Made by a program: the position numbers and the translations under genes. Source: Arctopsyche grandis (Eukaryota > Arthropoda > Insecta > Trichoptera > Hydropsychidae). Taken from it: a stretch of DNA of 64,000 bases. Of this stretch, positions 37,801-48,290 are shown piece after piece. Positions within the stretch are counted from its first letter, which is position 1. Every line of letters begins with the position of its first letter. The notes below the pieces were generated by a model that searched no databases, was not told the DNA's origin, and saw nothing but the letters and a program-made list of their open reading frames with translations. The stretch spans positions 8,995,001-9,059,000 of the forward strand of contig NC_135361.1 of assembly GCF_051622035.1 (NCBI RefSeq), written 5' to 3'.

Positions 37801-40800
37801 GGCGCAAATTGATCAGCGCTGAAATTAAAATCGTCTATGGTCATGCTCAAAGCATCACAAGCGGCTAATCTTACGGCGACGTCTTCGGTGTCGGATAAGA
37901 GTTCTAGTAAAGATTGGTATAAGATCGGTCGCAGCTCCAATGATACTTTAACTCGTGACCATGTTCCTATGCCAATAATAATTTAAGGGTTTTTAACAAA
38001 GATTAAATACTGAAAATATGCATTTCCCATTTATATTTACAATACCTATTAACCAAGCAGTCCTACGTCTAATTATTCTATAGTTTCCATCCTTTATCTT
38101 CAACTCGGCTATTAGCTGCGTTGAAAACCATTCGTCGAAATCCACCTAATAAAACAAAATGTTATAAAAAACCAATTCATACAAAATCTAATACATAAAT
38201 TACATACACTAAAAAATTATGTTTGAGTTACTAGAGTGGAGACAAATCAATTATTACTAAATTTGACCCACTGAATTTGAATATTATGATTATTTTCGTT
38301 TAAATATGAAAATAAATTTATTAAAAAATTATCCAATTTTTGAAATATTTTTAATGGTTGTGGCTATTTGCAGGTACTATATCTGAAAATTATTGGCTAT
38401 TTGCAGGTACTATATCTGCGAATTATTAGCTATTTGCAGGTACTATATCTGTGACAGGCGCAAAGCCTTCTGCGCATGCGCGTGAACTGTCACTGTCAGC
38501 GTGTTTACTGTTAAAATTTTGTTTTAAACCTCTTAAAATTTAATTCGAACTCGTAAAGTGACGTAGAGTAAAAAATATAATCCAAATTAGTTACTATAAT
38601 TATTATCATATACAACGTATAATACCTACATATAGGTACACCTATATAATACCTACAAAGCCCGGATAACCAGGGTGCCGTTCACTGTTCAAATGTTGTA
38701 AATGCATTGTTTAAGGTTTTCCGAACCTTTTTTACAAAGCATTCACAACAATTTAACAATGAGCAGCGCGTTTTGGGTCCGTACTCTAATAATAACGTGC
38801 GAAATTTATTTGCCTCGTGTATAATGAACGATTGATTAAACAAGTCTAGCATACATTAAATGTAAGAAATTATAATCGGATTATAAGTACAATAATTCGC
38901 AGATATAGTACCTGCAAATAGCCACAACCATATTTAATTTGAAATGAAAAATATTGAACTTGATTTGTAAATTATTGAATTTGGAGTGAAAAACTTACAT
39001 GTCGCTGGTTAAAAGCAATGATTGAATGTGATAAGAGTTACAAACAGATTATTGCTAAAATAATATTAACACATATAGGTTAGATCCTTTTTTGGATAAA
39101 TAAAAAAAAAGCATACCTCATCGAACAAATCAGTTGCCACCAATCCAACTGCATTATAGATTGCATCTTTGCGAAGTATCATGGGTAAATTATTCGGATT
39201 CACCGGTTCTTGCCTAATCATTTTCAACAGCGAAATCAATTCATTAATTACTATATCAGTAAACTCGTGGAAAAGCGTCAGAAATACAGATTCGCTGCAA
39301 GGCTAAAATCGAATTTTGATTTAGATAAAATTGCATCTGCGTTAAAATCGACAACATCAACAACAACCCACTCTCAAATTGCACTTCCACGTGCCCCACG
39401 TGGCGTCCGTGGCGAAGCTCTCGGCGTCAGCGTCCCAAAGCGCCAAATCATCAGACGTCAATAGAAGAAAGTGGGTTACGAGTGTTCGACACATGTGACA
39501 AACCGTCTGGTCAGTCAATATGCCTTGCTTAATATCACGAGCTCGTACAGCTGCTGAAAAAAAAACACTTTGATCATTGATTCGCCTATTCGTGCGTGAC
39601 CGAAACAAACGCCGAAAAAATACCTGGGTCTTTGGATTGATCCGACATCTTATCTATTTTATATTCCGAACATAATAATATGGCTTTCAACAAATTCAGG
39701 CACTGTACGGTAAATCTTTCAAAAGCTAAATGCATACCTTGTTCGGTAAAACAATAGTACGCCGTAAACTCTAGCGACGGAGCCACGAGAGATACATATG
39801 ACAGAGGATATATTTCAAGCGTTCCTAAAGCAACTTTGGTTAAATGAATTATATATTTTTCGCACAATTCTAACAGATATATGCCTCGTCCTTTCAGCAG
39901 TTTTCCTGTAAACGACGTGTTATTAAATATTAATACGACATAACAAAAACATTCAACATAGCTAATTCATTACTTACTACATTCTAAACTACTTTTAGCT
40001 CTATCGAAAATCATATTTAAAAACGCTAAAGCATCGTGACTTTCGTGAGGTTTTTTAAAGCCGTTTATGATCAACCTTTTTAAAATTTTCAACGAGTACA
40101 GAGCTTTTTCAAGATTTTCCGTGATGGTAATCGTGTCTGCGCCTTCGTGTATTTGCTGCAGAAATATTTGTGTGTATTTATCCCATATAGATAAAATATA
40201 TGAGAATACAGTCGTTGTAAGTTCCTATCAAAGTTTAAAACATCATTTTAGTTTACAATTCAACAAAATATCTCATTTATATATGATTAATCAGGGTCTA
40301 CCCCGCGGGGTCGAATGTAAAATGCACGAAAAACCAAATATCGGAAGGCAAAGATCGAAAATCGAAAGATCTTAAGTCGAAAGATCAAAAAAAAAAGGGT
40401 GCATAGTAAACGGTACATACTTACTTAATTTGCGCGAGCAGGATACAACAGGAACAAGAGGAACAGGCTTTTCCTTCCGTATTAATGTGCGCGCGCAGAA
40501 TACGGGAGGAAAAGTCTGTTCCTCTTGTTCCTGTTGCATCCTGCTCACGCGAATTAAGTGAGTATGTACGTGAGTATGTACAGTTTACCATGCAACCTTT
40601 TTTTTTGATCTTGCGACTTAAGATCTTTCGATTTTCGATCTTTGCCTTCCGATATTAGGTTTTTCGTGCATTTCACATTCCATCCCATGAGGTTAATTAG
40701 TTAACCGGATTAATCAATACCTGGAATATTCTCTTATCAGAGAGAAGTCTTTTGGTCGAGAGAGCCTTAACGATATGATGAAACATGAGCAGAGCTCGAT

Positions 40801-41385
40801 GTTGTTCCAAAGGGGTAGACGTCTTCATTGCATTCAACAGACCCGGTACAAGATCCGGCCACTCAGTTGGACAATCATACCTACATCAAATAGAACAGTC
40901 AATATCCATACAACACAACGAAAACAAATCTGTATCAATAGTAATATATATATATGTACCTAGCAATTTTAGCGACCAACACAGCCAACTGAGATGCGAT
41001 TTGACTTACAGGTTCGATCAACAACGAAGGAGACAACAAGTCTTGCCTTAGCTTCCGCTTCTCGTCTTCGGTTATACCGTTTGGAGCATTTTTTCTCCAG
41101 TAGCGATCAACGCCGTTTTTGAAAGTGACAGCGGCCAGCCATCGAACGTTCGAATCGATACTATGATTCGAAAATATGCTCTGAAAGTATTACCAATCAA
41201 TATCGGATTCAAATTTGTACATATAACTGTTACGAGATGACACTCACGAGCAGCACTGGATAGAAGCCGCGTTCCGTTTCCCATTCTGATAACTTACTAG
41301 CAGCCGGTTTTAATATTTCAACGTCTTGGTTGCTGGCTCTGTGTAACGTATCGAGCACAACAGCGTAGACGTTATTAGGATCCAT
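34814..41385 (-). CDS. IPO11: Importin-11, nuclear import receptor
   Basis: Fifteen minus-strand exons join into exactly 994 codons plus stop: 41385-41248, 41180-40960, 40880-40721, 40224-39978, 39905-39624, 39553-39372, 39302-39117, 38145-38046, 37966-37734, 37665-37296, 37179-36927, 36853-36636, 36561-36432, 35155-34996, 34918-34814. Human IPO11 has about 975. The N-terminus MDPNNVYAVVLDTLHRASNQ and KLSEWETERGFYPVLL match the importin-beta N-terminal domain, followed by NVRWLAAVTFKNGVDRYWRK. HEAT-repeat landmarks conserved with the human protein include RALLMFHHIVKALSTKRL, HNMLRCAIVSTLVQLVKALG and HVYLLEDGLELW. The C-terminus is SIHPTSLEQLREYVQI. The protein carries cargoes such as ubiquitin-conjugating enzymes into the nucleus in a Ran-dependent way (family knowledge). 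Introns hold a fold-back element, a nested MITE and an 18-bp minisatellite, but no coding damage was seen. It is convergent with DM4/DM12 gene 4 and divergent from LAS1L. Confidence 0.95.
35950..36268. repeat. 18-bp minisatellite with a palindromic core, in an IPO11 intron
   Basis: About 17 tandem copies of CTTTCTGTATATATACAG, mostly 18 bp with a few 20-bp variants. Each unit contains the self-complementary CTGTATATATACAG. Because 18 is a multiple of three, long false open frames (IQLSVY, QKAVYI) run through it on both strands. Confidence 0.9.
36312..36388 (-). mobile_element. SINE head fragment in an IPO11 intron
   Basis: Reverse-complemented it reads TAGTGCACTGGTAAAGC, then a decayed B box (GTGGTTTCAGGTCC) and CTGGCCA, the start of the SINE family seen elsewhere. 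It stands next to the minisatellite. Confidence 0.45.
38356..38929. mobile_element. MITE with tandemly repeated left end, in an IPO11 intron
   Basis: GGTTGTGGCTATTTGCAGG at the left and its complement at the right form a terminal inverted repeat of about 39 bp. At the left the inner unit (GGCTATTTGCAGGTACTATA plus TCTGCGAATTATT) is present three times in tandem. A family E MITE is nested inside (38654-38788). The superfamily is undetermined because the target duplication is unclear. Confidence 0.7.
38654..38788. mobile_element. Family E MITE (hAT-like), nested copy
   Basis: A 135-bp unit beginning TACAAAGCCCGG and ending CCGTACTCTA contains TTGTAAATGCATTGTTTAAG and a short central hairpin. 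The flanking 8-mers ATAATACC and ATAATAAC match at 7 of 8, fitting the 8-bp duplication of hAT elements. Confidence 0.6.
40296..40692. mobile_element. Fold-back family B, copy 3, in IPO11 intron 3
   Basis: Both arms are present (GGCAAAGATCGAAAATCGAA at the left, its complement at the right) around a GC-rich centre with GCGCGCGCAGAATACGGGAG. The unit is about 400 bp. A small internal duplication of GTGAGTATGTAC occurs in the right arm. Confidence 0.75.
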
Positions 41386-42619
41386 GGCTCAATCCTGAAA
41401 ACTGCATGCATACATTAGACCGATGGAATAGTTTGAAAAGAAAACCTTAAGCGAAAAATATTGTACAATATATACTTTTAGTTCAATAGTCAACTTAAAA
41501 TATGAAAATTTCAGCAATAAAAATCAACATACTATACATTGAAAGGAATTTTTCAATTTCGAAATTCAATCAAATGGACATTCAATTGAATTTCATTTAC
41601 AAAAATTTTATCACCGAATATCATCATAATCGGGAAAATCTGCCTTCTAAAAAATTTATTAAAAGGAATTAAATATAAACAAATTATAGTTTTATTAATC
41701 AATGGATGATAATGATAATTTATGGAATATTATGATTAAATTACTATAAATATATATTCAGCTACATATTTAGTATTTTAAGACAGAATTTGAATAATTT
41801 AAGATTTAAATTACATAATTACAATACTTCAACAAAAAAAGTAAGATATTTCCATTTATTTTAGCCTTCAGTTTTGAGATTCTATGGTTAAAGTATAGAA
41901 AATGCATTCGTCGTTTGATTTTCTTAAAAACTATTAAATGTAATTAAATATTAACAAATTATAGTTTTATTGATCAATAGATGATTTTATAGAACATTAT
42001 GTTTAAATTACTATACAATATATATACGGCTACATATTAAGTATTACGAATAACAAAAAAATAAACCATAAAGAGTTCTTTAATTATTTTAAGACAGAAT
42101 TTTTCTGTGATTTAACCTGCATAATTACAATACTTCAACAAAGAAAGTAAGACAGTTCCATTTATTTTCGCCTTTACTCTTCTTATGGTCAAAGTATACA
42201 CAATCCATTCCAAATCGACATATTTATAAAACAGCATAACCTACATATGTATAATTGACTCCAGACATAATAAACATCACAACTCAGAAATGAAAGTCAG
42301 TGATACAAAATTCTTGAACAATTTTCGTAGTTTCTAATAAGGCATATCAAGCTCGACCATTGCACCGAGACAATAGAAATGAATACACGATTATTTTAAT
42401 CCGACGAACCTAATTCGCATATGTATGTATGTACATATTTAGCATCAAATTTGCACTTGTTTAAACATCAAAATTGCCAAGCTAAATATGTACATATATT
42501 CGAGAGCCAAGAATCGAACCAATATAGCACACATTGAGTGCGAGGATGACAGTGACAATACCGAATCATATGTTTCGCACGTTCGTCGTACATTCACGAC
42601 GACGTTGTGCAGGAAGTGA
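41386..42619. other. Upstream region of IPO11
   Basis: A diverged duplicated block is visible: TTATAGTTTTATTAATCAAT (about 41683) recurs as TTATAGTTTTATTGATCAAT (about 41958), with similar sequence for about 200 bp after each. No gene is present. Part of the divergent IPO11/LAS1L intergenic region. Confidence 0.45.
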
Positions 42620-42975
42620 GCAATGTTGGAATTCGGCACACGGGGAGAAGGTGATGGTGTCAAGGTGAGGTTACCTCAGGTGCCGGAACAAAGTGAGGTT
42701 ATGTCGCCGGCCAGTCGGTTCAGCTCTTCATGGGTTTTCGCTCGCCCGGAGCCGACGCGGCCGCCTCGTCAGGTGGAAACGAGAGGACAGAGCAGACGAA
42801 GTACTCGACCACTCGGCGTACTGTCAGACTACACCTGATCAGGGCCGGACCGGAGCCAGACGTCAAAATAATGGCCGTCGCGCTCGATAATACCGGCCCA
42901 ACCTCAGCCTACTCACGTCCTACTGCATTCGATTCATTTATATCTCGACTCGATTGTATTCACATTTCGAGTTGC
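42620..42975. other. GC-richer block with overlapping frames, unassigned
   Basis: Three overlapping plus-strand frames of 65-82 codons occur in a block of near-even composition, but none contains a motif I recognise. It may be a transposon scrap. No splice-linked exon was found. Confidence 0.35.
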
Positions 42976-43140
42976 TAAAATCATAATGGGTGGTCTTTAT
43001 TGAAATTCGTTGTGGGCTTTATTGCTAGTAAATATTTAAATACATATATATATTATATGACCAAAGAAAAATTTTCAATTGAGGGGACTAAGAAAAATAT
43101 GGAGTAGGAAAGTATTCGATCTTATTTGATTTGACGTTAA

Positions 43141-43225
43141 GAGGGCTGTACACCCGAAACCTTAATTTTGTTGCCGTTCTTCGATATATATATATTGAGT
43201 GAATGCGACAATATATATCAATATG
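43141..43225. mobile_element. Truncated copy of the TTAA-flanked element
   Basis: GAGGGCTGTACACCCGAAAC to TGAATGCGACAATATATATC matches the left end of the unit at 22620, again preceded by TTAA. It breaks off where the GGTCAC minisatellite begins. Confidence 0.6.
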
Positions 43226-43440
43226 GTTCGGTGATTACTAGTCAAATGTAAACCAGTCACAGGACAACCGGTCGCTCTAGATCGGTCACACGTGATCACC
43301 CGTCACACAAAACTGGTCACGAGAAAACTGGTCACACCCTAAAACTGGTCACGAGAAAACTGGTCACACCCGAAAATTGGTCACGAAAAACCGGTCACAC
43401 CCAAAAATTCAACCAATTTTTAATTTTTGAGTGTGACCAG
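43226..43440. repeat. GGTCAC minisatellite
   Basis: After GGTTCGGTGATTACTAGTCA come about ten imperfect units of the form ACTGGTCACGAGAAA or ACTGGTCACACCCAAA, ending in GTGTGACCAG in inverted orientation. No protein is encoded. Confidence 0.7.
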
Positions 43441-43474
43441 TTTTTTCGTTGACTACGTTGACTACAACCTTTCT

Positions 43475-43672
43475 TTCATTCTTTTCCTTTTCATTTGTTT
43501 ATTTTGTATTTACCTTTTTCATTTGTTTTATATTTGTAAATTTCAATTTGGAAATTGGACTCGGATGTTACATATATTATTTATTTACTTTTTGTTTTTT
43601 TATACCTATCTCTGTACATCCTGTCTGTTGATTTTTCAATTAATAAAATAAAAATAAAAATAAAATAAAAAT
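43475..43672 (+). repeat. LINE-tail-like repeat, second copy
   Basis: Nearly the same sequence as 1540-1722 (GGACTCGGATGTTACATATA, CTGTTGATTTTTCAATTAAT) with an AAAATA tail. Confidence 0.55.
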
Positions 43673-44507
43673 AGATCTTCTCTTTTTTATAAGTTTTTCT
43701 TCGTTTTTTTATAAGATCGTCCCTTATCGTCCGTTGACGTTCAGGGACGCACGGGCACATACAGATGTTCGGACTTTGTCGAACTAATACTACCACACAA
43801 TTTCACTAGTAGAGCCTATTTCAAAGAGATCCTACTGCTACAGAGATTAACAATCAACTGAGCAAAACAGCCGAAATCTCCGTTTGAACGGAGTTTTTGT
43901 AGCAACATTTTTGTAAGCTAAGGGCGCTTCTATCCATTCTACTTCAATGATTATCTCCTAATTTTTTTATTAACCTCTTCTTACTTTCACTTACGATCAC
44001 TAGTCATTATAGCTTTATTTGTTTTATTAGTTATCTAAATTCTCTTAAATCTTAAAAATTTTGTAGAGAGAAAGGAGGGAAGGGTAAAATTTGAAGTTTC
44101 ACTTTTGAAACCTTTTATTTTTTTTAAATCACAAATTTCTACATGTCGACAGAGTCGACACAATCGGTGCACGGGTAATTTTTTAGCACCGTATGGGAAA
44201 GGTTAAAGCAAATTTGCTTTTATATATATAGCAGCAAAAATTTGGATAAAATCCAAATTAAAAAAACAATAATTAGTAATGAAAATTTGGGTGTTCTTTT
44301 GTTATTTCCTTCAAAATAATATTCAACCAGGTTAATAGAAGTAGCAAGAACATATATGATATAACTGCTACTCTATACGAACAAACTCGAATAACCTTGA
44401 AGTGCAAAAAATAATTTGTGTGTGAAAGCTATGGTGTATAATATAAGTGTTACAGCCAAATGATCAACACGTGCTAGTGACAAGTTGACAACGACAACAG
44501 CGGTAGG
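43673..44507. other. Upstream region of LAS1L
   Basis: A palindrome ATGTCGACAGAGTCGACA is at about 44143. No clear TATA box or other promoter element can be named. Together with 41386-43672 it separates the divergent genes IPO11 and LAS1L. Confidence 0.35.
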
Positions 44508-46194
44508 ATGCAACCAAGGAGTTCGGTTTCAAATTTTCGTCCAGTCCATTGGTTCTCAAAAGATGAATGGAAAAAGGCGTACCTATCGATGTTCGGCCCT
44601 CAGAGCAACGAAGAGAGCAAGAAAATAGCTCTGCAAATACTCTTCGTATGGAAGGCTCGTAACCCCTACTTACCATCGGCCATTGAGTCTACCTTAGGAC
44701 TCTTTGAAGTAGACTTACAGAGTCCAAAAGACGACTCTCTTTCCGACGTACCCGATAGACTGCTGCGTCTGATGTATTCTTCCGTACTCATGAGGTTCAT
44801 CAATCACACTCTGGACGACGCTCAATCCAAAAAGCTCACTCTGTTGCAAGCCGCGGCCCAAATGAACATCCCCGATTGGATCATCAGTTTGAGACACGAA
44901 GCAGCCCACGGCCACGAATTACCATCGCTCGATATCCTCAAGAACGCCACGCACTTTGCTTTAAATTGGCTCCACGACCGGTATTGGTTCCCGGAGTTTC
45001 AAAACATATCCAACTATGTAACCAAATCGCCGATAAATTCTTTCAAAGACGACTTTTCAAATTTGTTAAATCTCCATAACTCTTTCGTAGTTTTTCAGTA
45101 TCCCGTTCATAATAAGTTTAGAATTTCTGATATACAAGATAATGAAATCAAAATCGGTATACAGGAAGATATGAAAAAAATCCTAAAACGTCCTATTAAA
45201 TATAAGACTCGCTTGAGTTTCGCCCAAAATATGGTGATCGATATAATGAATAAGTTTTTGGATAGAAGTGGAAGCGTAGCTGATCGGGACTTGAAAGTCT
45301 GTCAACTATTGATCGATAATGATTCCTTGTTTGTGGCTGGCGATGCTGTAGTCAAATCTGGAGAGAATATGTTCAAAGAATTGAGCTTTGGATGTATCAA
45401 ATTGTGGGAACCAATCTTGACTTTATTCCACAGGAAAAATATAATAGCAACTCTTTTTAACATGCTAATAGAGATAGTCAATAATAATGAAGATCCTCCC
45501 AAATTGAAAAGAGCGGCAGCTCAATGGTTAAAAGAAATCTCCTTCGCATTAAACAAATGTAGATTAATAAAAAAATTGTAAGTATTTAACAAATTACTTT
45601 ATTGTATATTATTAATTGAATTGAATTTAATTTATTCTTTTTTGCAGTAATATCACGTCAGGTGTGAAAGAAAACACTGATGATACAAATCAGAATCTTT
45701 TACGTCAATTAGTAAATCGCGATCCGAAACAAAAGTTAGGACTCACGTTAGATCTTCTCCACGGAGTGCCTTCAGAACTAACAAACGCTAATTTCATTCA
45801 TATGGTCGTCGTGAATGTTAATCCGTACTTGGAAACGTACGTAAAAGAATTCATCGAGTTGACCGATCCCAAATTGAACGGAGCGAAGCACAAACTATTG
45901 CATTTAGTTGATATTATTTCGATGAAGAATCTGCAGAGTTCGTCGCGTGATCGAATCTATACGCTGGAAGACGTGACCGGAGTTCAAACTAACGGCCACT
46001 CGAATATGGATGTCTCTCCAGAGACTAATGATATAGAAATGGTCATTGATAATAAATTACACGGTGGTACGACGCATCCAAACAAGCCATCCATATGGCA
46101 AAAAAGTACCGGAAAGCACAATTGGAGCTCATGTCCGATAGGTTTACTACCTTGGCAAAATGCAGAAACGTTCAGTCTATTTAATGCTCGCTAG
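44508..46194 (+). CDS. LAS1L: LAS1-like protein, HEPN endoribonuclease of ribosome biogenesis
   Basis: Two exons, 44508-45577 and 45648-46194, encode 538 residues; the junction splits a Phe codon TT|T. The N-terminal Las1 domain (residues 10-165) contains VHWFSKDEWKKAYLSMFG, LPSAIESTLGLFEVDL, then NIPDWIISLRHEAAHG. RHEAAH at residues 129-134 is the R-x4-H motif of the HEPN nuclease family, with Arg129 and His134 as the expected catalytic pair. Las1 dimerises, works with the kinase Grc3/NOL9, and cuts ITS2 of pre-rRNA in the nucleolus (family knowledge). The C-terminal half is variable, as in other Las1 proteins, and ends with PSIWQKSTGKHNWSSCPIGL, resembling the short C-terminal tail that contacts Grc3. 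The protein is shorter than human LAS1L (734) and close to yeast Las1 (502). An AATAAA lies at 46324-46329. The active motif is intact. Confidence 0.93.
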
Positions 46195-46323
46195 CAACCA
46201 TTATTGTAATTGACAAATATATATAATATTCTATTTAAATTTTGAGTGATGCGTTAAAAATTTCTTTATGTTGTAGTACATGTGTTGTATTAAAATTTTC
46301 CGTGAGAATATATTATTTTTGCA

Positions 46324-46329
46324 AATAAA
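46324..46329 (+). promoter_or_regulatory. Probable polyadenylation signal of LAS1L
   Basis: AATAAA about 130 nt after the LAS1L stop codon, followed by TTAATTGAACG and T-rich sequence. Confidence 0.5.
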
Positions 46330-46514
46330 TAATTAATAATGTTAATTGAACGCCTTTAATTTTTGATTTTTATTAGCAATGTATGTATATTTTTTCATTT
46401 TATTTCGCAGAACATGAACACTCGCCTTTACATATCGTTTCAAAGCCACGAGTGCACTTTAAACAGATAAATACAGTCAATCAATCAATACAATATATAA
46501 GCATTTTATACAAT

Positions 46515-46803
46515 GCAAACTCATACAAACATCCACAGTGACATCTATGGAGAAATTAATGCAGCATTTTATAATCAAATTGGCGAACCTCATGACGTTA
46601 AATAACTTGAGATTAGCAAGAGAGATGCTAATTTTACAGGAATCATTTCAATGAAATTCAGAAAAATTGGCAAATTGATAAGAAAAATTCGACCTCGAGT
46701 CACAAACCAAAGTCTGGCCAGCAGCAGGACTCTAGTGGGAATCGAACCTGTGACACTCTGTTCGAAAGCATAATATGCTAACCACTAGTCCACGCCGCTG
46801 GTT
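46515..46803 (-). mobile_element. tRNA-derived SINE, minus orientation
   Basis: Reverse-complemented, the head reads GGACTAGTGGTTAGCATA (A box) and GGTTCGATTCC (B box), the clearest tRNA-like promoter in the window. The usual body follows: CTGGCCAGACTTTGGTTTGT, then CAATTTGCCAATTTTTCTGA and ATAGATGTCAC. Confidence 0.7.
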
Positions 46804-46835
46804 ATAATATAAAACATGAAATTAGGATGGAATAC

Positions 46836-47460
46836 ATTTTGGACGAATGAACGCTGTTTTTAAATAAAAAATGCCGCTTTGTTTGAAGAATATCTTCGAT
46901 CAATGTGTTTTGCTGGTGATGATTAAAGCCCGGACCCCGAGGGGGCTGTATATTGTTCAAATGTTGTAAATGCATTGTTAAAGGTTTGCCGAACCTTTTT
47001 TTTCAAAGGATTTACAACAATTGAACAATAAACGGCACGCTTCCAGTCCTACCTCTAGTGATGATGTATGGATGCGAAACTTGGACTTTAAACGCCAAAA
47101 TGTTAGATAAAGTCCAATGCACTAAAAGAAATATGAAACGTCGTATGCTCGGCATAATGAGAAGAGATAGGAAATGGAATACGTGGGTGAGAAGTATGAC
47201 AAGGGTAGTGAATATAGTGGAGAGAGTGAAGATATTGAAATGGCAAGGGATGGGTTACATAGCTAGAAGAATGAACGAAAGGGTGGACAAAACAAGTGCT
47301 TGAATGGTACCCGAGAGAATGTAAAAGGGTGAAAGGAAGATGGGTAGACGAAATTAGGAAAATGTGTGAGGTGAGATGGATGAGAGTTGCGCAAAACAGA
47401 TGAAAGGAAGCGCGTTGGAAAGGCCTTCATCTAGAGTGGTGAATAGCTGTAAATGATGAT
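46836..47460 (+). mobile_element. RTE LINE fragment split by a family E MITE
   Basis: The 5' piece (46836-46923) contains ATGCCGCTTTGTTTGAAGAA and TTCGATCAATGTGTTTTGC. The 3' piece (47058-47460) reads [20 protein letters not shown] and ends in GTAAATGATGATAATGA. A 134-bp family E element sits between them. The frame is broken in several places; it is older than the copies at 18-20 kb. Confidence 0.75.
46924..47057. mobile_element. Family E MITE (hAT-like) inside an RTE copy
   Basis: TAAAGCCCGGACCCC to CAGTCCTACCTCTA, 134 bp, is flanked by perfect 8-bp duplications GTGATGAT (46916-46923, 47058-47065). Because the host RTE sequence is known, the empty site can be read directly, which proves an insertion. 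The core has GGTTTGCCGAACC and arms TTGTTCAAATGTTGTAAATG / TTTACAACAATTGAACAATA. Confidence 0.8.
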
Positions 47461-47466
47461 AATGAG

Positions 47467-48290
47467 TAGACGAAATAAATTAGAGTGAATTTAGGCGAAT
47501 GGGCGCCATGTTTACATAAAAAAATGTCAATTTGTCGGACGAAAAAGATCTTGGATCAATGTGTTTTACCATTGATGACGTATAGATCTGAAATTTGGAC
47601 ACTGAACGCCAAAATATTACACAGAGTCCAATGTATGCTTAGCATAATGAGGGGTCTACTTCACGGCACCGAAAGTGAAAAGGTCGAAAAAGCAAATATC
47701 GAAAGGCAAAGATAAAAAAAAAAGGGTGCATGGTAAACGGTACTATGTATATATAATATATATCAATGCGGTGAAATTATCTCTCTTTTTGTCATACGGC
47801 CTTGTTTTATGTGCGCGCGCAGGATACGGGAGGAAAAGCCTGTTCCTCTTGTTCCTGTTGTATCCTGCTCGCGCAAATTAAGTGAGGATGTACCATGGGG
47901 CGAGAGATACTTTTATCGCACGCCACTGATATATATATACTAACCGTTTTTCATATGTATGCATGATAAACGAATATTTTCGACTTTTTCACGATCACCC
48001 AATGAGGAGACAGGAAACTGAATACGTGGGTGAGAAGTATGACAAGGGTGGTGGAAATAGTGAAGTGATTGAAATATCTATAAGCGGATCACGTAGCTAT
48101 GTAGAATAATAGACAAGAGAAGTGGTGGAATGGTACCCAAGAGAATGTAAAAAGATGAAAGGAAGGCCGCAAAGATGGTGGGTAAACAAACTTAAAAAAA
48201 AAATTGTGGGAGTTGCGCAAAGCAGAGACGAATAGAAGCATGTTGGAGAAGCCTTTATTCAGCAGTGGATGATAAAGATGATACGAAAAC
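47467..48290 (+). mobile_element. RTE LINE fragment split by fold-back family B
   Basis: 47467-47652 (GGATCAATGTGTTTTACCAT, TGGACACTGAACGCCAAAAT) and 48001-48290 (GAATACGTGGGTGAGAAGTA through CAGCAGTGGATGATAAAGAT) are collinear parts of one decayed RTE 3' end, separated by a family B element. Confidence 0.7.
47653..48000. mobile_element. Fold-back family B, copy 4, with target duplication
   Basis: GGTCTACTTCACGGCACCG at the left. The centre has the GCGCGCGCAGGATACGGGAG and CCTGTTCCTCTTGTTCCTGT segments, and the right end is GAAAAAGTCG-like when reversed. The 7-bp AATGAGG stands on both sides (47646-47652, 48001-48007) and continues the interrupted RTE sequence. The right arm is internally rearranged. 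Confidence 0.7.

Noticed and set aside
42623-42978. Three overlapping Pro/Arg-rich frames near the IPO11/LAS1L intergenic region
   Set aside because: None has a recognisable domain, and all are explained by one GC-richer block. Left as unassigned sequence.
46740-46803. A tRNA gene, because of clear A and B boxes
   Set aside because: The sequence continues into a body shared with other dispersed copies and lacks a proper acceptor stem, so it is a tRNA-derived SINE.
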